This document shows, piece by piece, positions 14,663 to 18,717 of a stretch of DNA of 18,717 nucleotides. The first letter of the stretch is position 1. The number at the start of each line of letters is the position of its first letter. The DNA comes from Nitrospira bacterium HGW-Nitrospira-1 (GTDB lineage Bacteria; Nitrospirota; Thermodesulfovibrionia; Thermodesulfovibrionales; UBA6898). Both the position numbers and the translations under genes were made by a program. The notes under the pieces are model-generated. The model did not search any database. It was given only the letters and a program-made list of their open reading frames with translations, and had not been told where the DNA came from. Where the stretch lies: assembly GCA_002839535.1 (NCBI GenBank), contig PGYF01000024.1, forward strand, positions 1-18,717, written 5' to 3'.

Positions 14663-14941
14663 ATGAAAACAGCAAGGGCGCACCTCTTCATCGAAGGCAG
14701 GGTACAGGGCGTTTTTTACCGGGCCTTTACCGGAAACCTTGCAGCAAAACTGGGGCTTAACGGCTGGGCAAGAAATCTGTATGACGGTCGTGTCGAGGCG
14801 CTTTTTGAAGGAAGCAGGGAACTAATCGATCAGGCAATCCAGGGATGCTGGAAAGGTCCTGTGGGCTCTTCTGTCAGAAATATCGAAGTCCAATGGGAAG
14901 AACCCTCCGGAGAATATAAAGGCTTCAATATTAGATACTAA
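14663..14941 (+). CDS. Acylphosphatase
   Basis: Acylphosphatase (92 aa) hydrolyses carboxyl-phosphate bonds of acylphosphates such as acetyl phosphate or 1,3-bisphosphoglycerate. The catalytic motif GRVQGVFYR places Arg20 in the phosphate cradle, and GWARNLYDGRVE provides Asn38. The C-terminal GEYKGFNIRY is the last strand of the ferredoxin-like fold. Length is standard. No strong Shine-Dalgarno precedes the ATG. bioB starts about 65 bp downstream. Confidence 0.92.
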   Translation: MKTARAHLFIEGRVQGVFYRAFTGNLAAKLGLNGWARNLYDGRVEALFEGSRELIDQAIQGCWKGPVGSSVRNIEVQWEEPSGEYKGFNIRY

Positions 14942-14942
14942 C

Positions 14943-15003
14943 TCGTAAACTGGAATCTTTCCCCTGTCCTGTTTGACAATAAATTGCCCTTTTGCAAAAA
15001 TAT
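14943..15003 (+). promoter_or_regulatory. bioB promoter with possible biotin-repressor half-sites
   Basis: A consensus TTGACA at 14973-14978 is followed by A-rich AAAAAT/AAATAT (-10 candidates at 14996-15003). TCGTAAACT (14943-14951) and GTTTGACAA (14971-14979) each match 7 of 9 positions of the two BirA-type half-sites (TTGTAAACC, GGTTTACAA), the second overlapping the -35. The spacer of 19 nt is longer than the usual 14-16, so the operator is only a hypothesis. The promoter itself is more credible than the operator. Confidence 0.35.
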
Positions 15004-15006
15004 TCA

Positions 15007-15966
15007 ATGTTAAAAAAACTTGAGAAAAAAGTCCTGGACAATGGCGAAATATCCGGGCAAGACGCTCTCTTTATCACAACGCTTGACGGTCAGGACGTCT
15101 TCGATCTATTTGCATCCGCAAACAGGATACGGGAACACTTCAGGGGAAATACTGTTGACCTCTGCGCGATCATAAACGCAAAATCAGGCGCGTGTCCTGA
15201 AGACTGCTCTTATTGCGCCCAGTCTGCCAGGAGCGCTGCTGAGATCAAAACCTTCCGGCTTGTTGAAAAAGAAACAGTCCTTGAAAAGGCAAAAGAAGCA
15301 AAAAATGGCCGCGCAAGACGTTTCTGCATCGTGACCAGCGGCAAAAAGGCGTCTGCAAAAGATCTCTCAAAGATAGCTGAAATGGTATCGTCTGTCAGGG
15401 AACTCGGGCTGCTACCCTGCGCAACGTTGGGCCTTTTATCAAAGAATGAGCTCGTGCTTCTGAAGAATTCAGGACTGGAGCGTTACCACAACAACCTCGA
15501 AACCTCGGAACGGTTTTTCTCCGAAATTTGCACTACCCATACCTATCAGGACAAGATCAAAACCATAAAAGAGGTGAAGTCTTCAGGTCTTTCCTTATGC
15601 TCGGGAGGCATATTCGGCCTTGGTGAGACCTGGGAAGACAGGATCGATATGGCATTTGCGCTCAGGGACATAGGCCCTGATTCAGTCCCGATTAATTTCC
15701 TGACGCCTGTAAAAGGAACCAGGCTCGGCATGAACATGATTCTTGATCCTTTTGACGCCCTGAAAATAATAAGCCTCTACAGGTTCATACTCCCGGATAA
15801 AGAAATCAGGGTATGCGGCGGCCGTATCCAGACACTCGGCGAACTTCATTCCTTCATCTTCCTTGCCGGCGCAGATAGTCTGCTCACCGGCAACTACCTC
15901 ACCACCCTCGGAAGAAATTATGAGGATGACCTGAGGCTGATTAATCAATGCGGTCTGAAAGCATGA
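15007..15966 (+). CDS. bioB: Biotin synthase BioB
   Basis: BioB is a radical SAM enzyme that inserts sulfur into dethiobiotin to make biotin. The [4Fe-4S]/SAM motif is Cys63, Cys67 and Cys70 (CPEDCSYCAQS). Later conserved blocks include RYHNNLETSERFF, GLSLCSGGIFGLGETWEDR and PINFLTPVKGTRLG, with RVCGGR near the end carrying the auxiliary cluster ligand Arg region. The ATG at 15007 gives 319 residues; an in-frame TTG at 14992 would add five, but no clear Shine-Dalgarno precedes either start. bioW follows 58 bp downstream. Confidence 0.95.
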   Translation: MLKKLEKKVLDNGEISGQDALFITTLDGQDVFDLFASANRIREHFRGNTVDLCAIINAKSGACPEDCSYCAQSARSAAEIKTFRLVEKETVLEKAKEAKNGRARRFCIVTSGKKASAKDLSKIAEMVSSVRELGLLPCATLGLLSKNELVLLKNSGLERYHNNLETSERFFSEICTTHTYQDKIKTIKEVKSSGLSLCSGGIFGLGETWEDRIDMAFALRDIGPDSVPINFLTPVKGTRLGMNMILDPFDALKIISLYRFILPDKEIRVCGGRIQTLGELHSFIFLAGADSLLTGNYLTTLGRNYEDDLRLINQCGLKA

Positions 15967-15990
15967 TAGCCCGAAGAATCATTTTTTGTC

Positions 15991-16017
15991 TTGGACAAGT
16001 CTCATCTATAGTATAAT
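15991..16017 (+). promoter_or_regulatory. Possible bioW promoter
   Basis: A perfect TATAAT at 16012-16017 lies 7 nt before the bioW ATG. The best upstream -35 is TTGGAC at 15991-15996, spaced 15 nt, shorter than the usual 16-18. A start site about 7 nt after the -10 would fall on or next to the ATG, predicting a leaderless message. Confidence 0.4.
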
Positions 16018-16024
16018 TTCACTC

Positions 16025-16861
16025 ATGTGGAATATACGTATGCGGGCATCGCAAAAAGCAAACAGTCAAACTGCAAAGACTTCGGTCAGGGACTGCAGCT
16101 TCCGTGAAATACACATTTCAGGGGCTGAAGGGATATATGAGGAAAAGGAGATAGAGAATATCATCAGGGAGTATACACTCCGGGCGCTCAGTCATCCGAA
16201 AGGCAGTCCTGACAGTATCGTAATCTCTGTCGAGAAGATAGTTCAGACCCCTCAGACAATAAAAAGTCTTCCGGTAATGACATTGCCATGCAGATCATCC
16301 CTTCAGTCACAAGGCATGATACAAAAGCTCCTGAAAAATTCCGGAATATCCGACAACGCTATAAATACCGCCTTTGCCGTGACAGACAACTCAGACGCCA
16401 TGCGCGGAGCTGCCCTTGTGCTGTCAGGATCAGGCAGGAGGGTCGAACCGGATAAGGTACGCGGCATCCGGGCATCAAGACTCGGGATCAGCAAATCCGC
16501 AGATAAAATTCTTTCCCGGAATCTTGCAAGACACGGGATTAACACTGCAACTGTTAAAGAAGCGATAATCCTCGCCTCGAAAGTTGCCGCATGCCCGCAG
16601 GTCATAGCCGAACTCTGCATCTCGGACGATCCCGACTATACAACAGGCTATGTATCATCAAGAAAATACGGATATGTTAGAATTCCGCATATGAAAAAAA
16701 GGGCGGAGAAAAAAGGCGGAAGGGTCTTCTTCCTCGAAGAAGCTGCTGATATTGATGCCGTAACAGGGTTTCTCGAAAAAACTCCTGTGATCATAAACAG
16801 CGTCTGCCCCTGTTTCGGGGCCAGGACAATATATGAGATCATTGATAGTCCTGATAGGTAA
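16025..16861 (+). CDS. bioW: 6-carboxyhexanoate-CoA ligase BioW
   Basis: BioW activates pimelate (6-carboxyhexanoate) with ATP and CoA to pimeloyl-CoA, the entry step of biotin synthesis in organisms that lack BioC/BioH. The 278-residue protein matches Bacillus BioW: MWNIRMRAS at the N-terminus, the ISGAEGIY segment, ALSHPKGSPD, RGAALVLSGSGRRVEPDKVRG, AELCISDDPDYTTGYVSSRK and KYGYVRIPHMKK. The ATG at 16025 is chosen over 15986 because the family begins at Tyr/Trp-Asn-Ile/Val-Arg-Met-Arg-Ala-Ser. Its end overlaps the next gene by 29 bp. It complements bioB; bioF, bioA and bioD are not in the window. Confidence 0.93.
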   Translation: MWNIRMRASQKANSQTAKTSVRDCSFREIHISGAEGIYEEKEIENIIREYTLRALSHPKGSPDSIVISVEKIVQTPQTIKSLPVMTLPCRSSLQSQGMIQKLLKNSGISDNAINTAFAVTDNSDAMRGAALVLSGSGRRVEPDKVRGIRASRLGISKSADKILSRNLARHGINTATVKEAIILASKVAACPQVIAELCISDDPDYTTGYVSSRKYGYVRIPHMKKRAEKKGGRVFFLEEAADIDAVTGFLEKTPVIINSVCPCFGARTIYEIIDSPDR

Positions 16862-17720
16862 TCCGGCTGCACGGGGCGCATCCTTAAGAAAATTCAATGC
16901 TGCCTCTGCTTTTCTTCGCGAAAAGGGATTTGATGCAGAAGTATTCCTGACAGAAAAAAGCAACGACGCAACACGTCTCGCAACTGAAGCTGTCAGGGAG
17001 AAGCCTTATGCAATTATAGCTGCCGGAGGAGACGGAACAATCAACGAAGTAATAAACGGCATGGTCAAATCAGATGTCCCGCTGGCCATACTACCTCTTG
17101 GCACAACCAATGTCCTGGCAAAAGAACTCGGAATTCCTGAGAAGATCACCGGAGCGCTTGAGGTTGCGGTCTCAAAATCAGCAAGGACCATATCTCTTGG
17201 CAGAATAGAACTGGGCGCTGATACTGATTCCGCAACTTCCCGCTATTTCTGCCTTATGGCGGGAATCGGTTTTGACGGCAAGGCAGTCCATGATGTCAAT
17301 GAAGCGATCAAGAAAACGTCCGGTAAGGCCGCATATATATGGAGCGGCATAAAGAACTTTCTGCGCTATTCACCGAACCGGCTCTTTTATCATATTGACG
17401 GGAAAGAATATATGGGGTTTTCATCCATAACAGGCAAGGCAGGCAGATACGGCGGAAATTTCATGATAACCCCTGATGCGAATCTCTCAGACCCTGCGCT
17501 GTACACCTGTATTTTCCAGGGGAACAAACGCTCTGATCTCATCAGATATGTTTACCGGATAATCACAGGAACGCTCCTTGAGGAGAAAGATATTATATAT
17601 CTGAAATCAACCAGCGTAGAAGTGCTCGGCGCTGCCCATGTCCAGATCGATGGAGACTACCTCGGTCTCACCCCTGCGAAAATTACTGTTGAAAAAGACG
17701 CGCTGAAGATTATTTGTTGA
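16833..17720 (+). CDS. Diacylglycerol kinase-family lipid kinase
   Basis: A 295-residue member of the YegS/DagK lipid kinase family, which phosphorylates diacylglycerol or related lipids with ATP at the membrane. The catalytic GGDGTINEVINGM (65-77) and LPLGTTNVLAKELG (87-100) loops are intact. A second domain follows with MAGIGFDGKAVHDVNE and ITPDANLSDPALY (Asp as expected). The C-terminus contains VQIDGDYLG. Start ATG at 16833 overlaps bioW by 29 bp, so the two are probably co-transcribed, although a metabolic link is not obvious. The substrate is not decided by the sequence. Confidence 0.9.
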   Translation: MRSLIVLIGNPAARGASLRKFNAASAFLREKGFDAEVFLTEKSNDATRLATEAVREKPYAIIAAGGDGTINEVINGMVKSDVPLAILPLGTTNVLAKELGIPEKITGALEVAVSKSARTISLGRIELGADTDSATSRYFCLMAGIGFDGKAVHDVNEAIKKTSGKAAYIWSGIKNFLRYSPNRLFYHIDGKEYMGFSSITGKAGRYGGNFMITPDANLSDPALYTCIFQGNKRSDLIRYVYRIITGTLLEEKDIIYLKSTSVEVLGAAHVQIDGDYLGLTPAKITVEKDALKIIC

Positions 17721-17956
17721 CATGATGAGCTTACGAGGCAAAGTTAAGATTTGACCATTCGGACACCGTCCGATAGACTTTCAGCTTCTTCCCGTGTGCA
17801 GGCTGACACGATAGCAGTAGGGCATTGATAGGTATTGGAAAATGAAATTATTGAGGATTATCGAAAGAAATGAGTATAACGACCGAAATCAGTGGCACGG
17901 GCAATGTGCTTTGACAAAAAATCAACGCAGGCTTATCCTGTGTCCACTGGATTTTC

Positions 17957-18268
17957 TTATGCCCGCCTTCTCATTTTCTGATGCCGTGTAATATCCAGTA
18001 TCGCTTCAGGATGTGCTGCGGCAACCCTCAATAAAACACGCGCTGTTCCTTCAGGCTTCCGCCGTCCCTGCTCCCAGTTGCGCAGGGTGGCTACGCTAAT
18101 TCCCATAAGAGAAGCAAATTTATCCTGGGAAAGACCATACTGTTCCCGTATCTTCTGAACTTCGGATTCAGGAAACTCAACACTGCGCAAAGGTTTCATT
18201 TTGCCTTTCATTATGGCAGCACCTTGCTTAACACTTTCCAGCAATTCTTCAAATAGTTCCTTTTTCAT
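17957..18268 (-). CDS. nadS: NadS/HigA-type helix-turn-helix antitoxin
   Basis: A 103-residue XRE-family DNA-binding protein of the NadS/HigA-like antitoxin group. The N-terminal part (KKELFEELLESVKQGAAIMKG, about 1-23) is the toxin-contact segment typical of the group. The helix-turn-helix lies at about residues 38-70 (IREQYGLSQDKFASLMGIS then TLRNWEQGRRKPEG). The start at 18268 overlaps the toxin stop by 4 bp (ATGA), with AGGAG just upstream. It should neutralise the toxin and repress the shared promoter by binding the palindrome at 18576-18598. Confidence 0.88.
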   Translation of the reverse strand: MKKELFEELLESVKQGAAIMKGKMKPLRSVEFPESEVQKIREQYGLSQDKFASLMGISVATLRNWEQGRRKPEGTARVLLRVAAAHPEAILDITRHQKMRRRA

Positions 18269-18579
18269 GTATACTCCTTTTCAACAATCTTTTTTAATTG
18301 TTTGAGTTGTTCCGGTGTTAAATCGTCCTGCTCACTCTTTGGATAGGCATAAAGAAGAAGAATGATGTCCTGAGACACAAACCAATAATAAATACTTCTG
18401 ATACCGCCTCTCTTTCCATGGCCTCCAGCAGACCAGCGGAGTTTTCTTAGACCACCGCTCCCGGGTATCATTTTGCCGACATCAGGTCTATTGACCAAAT
18501 GAGTCTGCAAAAGCCGATATTCATCATCAGGTATTAATTCCTTAATTCGCTTTGTGAATATTGGGGTCTCAATAATGAC
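18265..18579 (-). CDS. RelE/HigB-type toxin with no standard start codon at its expected N-terminus
   Basis: A RelE/ParE-superfamily toxin paired with the NadS-type antitoxin. Hallmarks are GKMIPGSGGLRKLRW, GKRGGIRSIYYW and LLLYAYPKSEQDDLTPEQ, typical ribosome-dependent RNase toxin segments. A standard-start frame begins only at TTG 18510 (81 residues), but homology-like sequence continues upstream in frame: from GTC at 18577-18579 come VIIETPIFTKRIKELIP and DDEYRLLQTHLVNRPDVG, matching the family N-terminus. The first expected codon is GTC, not ATG or GTG. Either the start was lost by mutation (inactivating or truncating), or a rare start (ATT or ATA just upstream) is used. Start is therefore uncertain. 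No Shine-Dalgarno is seen. Confidence 0.8.
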   Translation of the reverse strand, partial: VIIETPIFTKRIKELIPDDEYRLLQTHLVNRPDVGKMIPGSGGLRKLRWSAGGHGKRGGIRSIYYWFVSQDIILLLYAYPKSEQDDLTPEQLKQLKKIVEKEYT

Positions 18580-18598
18580 TATAATTAATTATACGTCA
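18576..18598. promoter_or_regulatory. Palindromic operator of the toxin-antitoxin pair
   Basis: TATAATTAATTATA (18580-18593) is a perfect 14-bp palindrome flanked by TGAC (18576-18579) and, after one extra base, GTCA (18595-18598). It covers the -10 box and the predicted transcription start of the toxin gene, where an autorepressor of the XRE antitoxin type would bind. Confidence 0.55.
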
Positions 18599-18616
18599 AT
18601 GGCGTATATTAGGCAA
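18588..18616 (-). promoter_or_regulatory. Toxin-antitoxin promoter
   Basis: On the minus strand, TTGCCT (18616-18611) and TATAAT (18593-18588) are spaced by 17 nt, a good sigma-70-type promoter. The predicted start site, 6-8 nt beyond the -10, is about 18582-18580, directly before the toxin frame, which leaves almost no 5' leader. Confidence 0.65.
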
Positions 18617-18625
18617 GTTGACGAA

Positions 18626-18674
18626 TTGCCTCATCTAAAATCTACATGAAAGTGAATCGTTGCCTCATTTAAAA
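18626..18674. repeat. Short direct repeats upstream of the toxin promoter
   Basis: TTGCCTCATCTAAAA (18626-18640) and TTGCCTCATTTAAAA (18660-18674) differ at one position and are 34 bp apart. The core TTGCC also forms the -35 box on the opposite strand. Possible regulator sites or chance in an A+T-rich region; no gene is seen in the last 138 bases. Confidence 0.4.
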
Positions 18675-18717
18675 AACTATACGAAAAAATATCAAAATAG
18701 TCTCTCATAAATCAAAA

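Noticed and set aside
17842..17991. Plus-strand 49-codon frame before the antitoxin gene
   Set aside because: No ribosome site, no recognisable motif, and its end is antisense to the antitoxin gene. The rest of 17721-17956 also shows nothing I can support.
1..18717. CRISPR array, prophage or insertion sequence
   Set aside because: No regularly spaced direct repeats, phage proteins or transposase frames are visible; only small palindromic elements.

Overview
The window reads as a chromosomal segment of an anaerobic, Gram-negative bacterium. The evidence is a four-subunit pyruvate:ferredoxin oxidoreductase, hydrogenase maturation genes (hypA, hypB), a Fe-S flavoprotein, molybdopterin synthesis genes, a BioW/BioB route to biotin, and a predicted outer-membrane beta-barrel protein. 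The mix of moderate G+C, clostridial/archaeal-type oxidoreductase, BioW and an outer membrane resembles Nitrospirota (Thermodesulfovibrio-like) or related deep Gram-negative anaerobes. That assignment is inference from gene content; no marker gene settles it.

Layout. Positions 1-358 hold no gene, only palindromic repeats and a very strong hairpin. From about 3085 leftward runs a compact minus-strand cluster: DUF948 protein, YtxH protein, hypA, hypB, a half-length CvfB-like RNA-binding protein, then an unusual hicA-hicB pair. A 64-bp inverted-repeat element and a decayed second hicB follow (3114-3430). A Fe-S flavoprotein gene (plus strand) faces moaC-moaA (minus strand). An isochorismatase-family gene comes next, followed by a frameshifted AmrS-type radical SAM gene, broken by an apparent internal deletion. 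The minus-strand cluster yicC-gmk-rpoZ-coaBC-(outer membrane protein) is a conserved housekeeping group with an extra porin-like gene at its end. Divergent from it is porGDAB. A tRNA-Thr(CGT) lies on the opposite strand after porB. Then come acylphosphatase, bioB, bioW and a lipid kinase. The right end is a RelE/HigB-type toxin with its NadS/HigA-type antitoxin.

How they work together. The por operon interconverts pyruvate and acetyl-CoA using ferredoxin. HypA and HypB insert nickel in [NiFe]-hydrogenase, and moaA/moaC make the molybdopterin precursor, so the window serves low-potential redox enzymes whose structural genes lie elsewhere. BioW activates pimelate and BioB inserts sulfur into dethiobiotin; bioF, bioA and bioD are not here.

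I see no clearly new multi-gene system. The most notable items are: a HicA lacking the usual catalytic histidine; a RelE-type toxin frame with no standard start codon at its homology-predicted N-terminus, behind a strong promoter with a palindromic operator; a hicB relic broken by a Trp-to-TGA change; the amrS deletion-frameshift; a CvfB-like protein reduced to one S1 domain plus a winged helix; and promoters placed so close to bioW and the toxin gene that their mRNAs may be leaderless.
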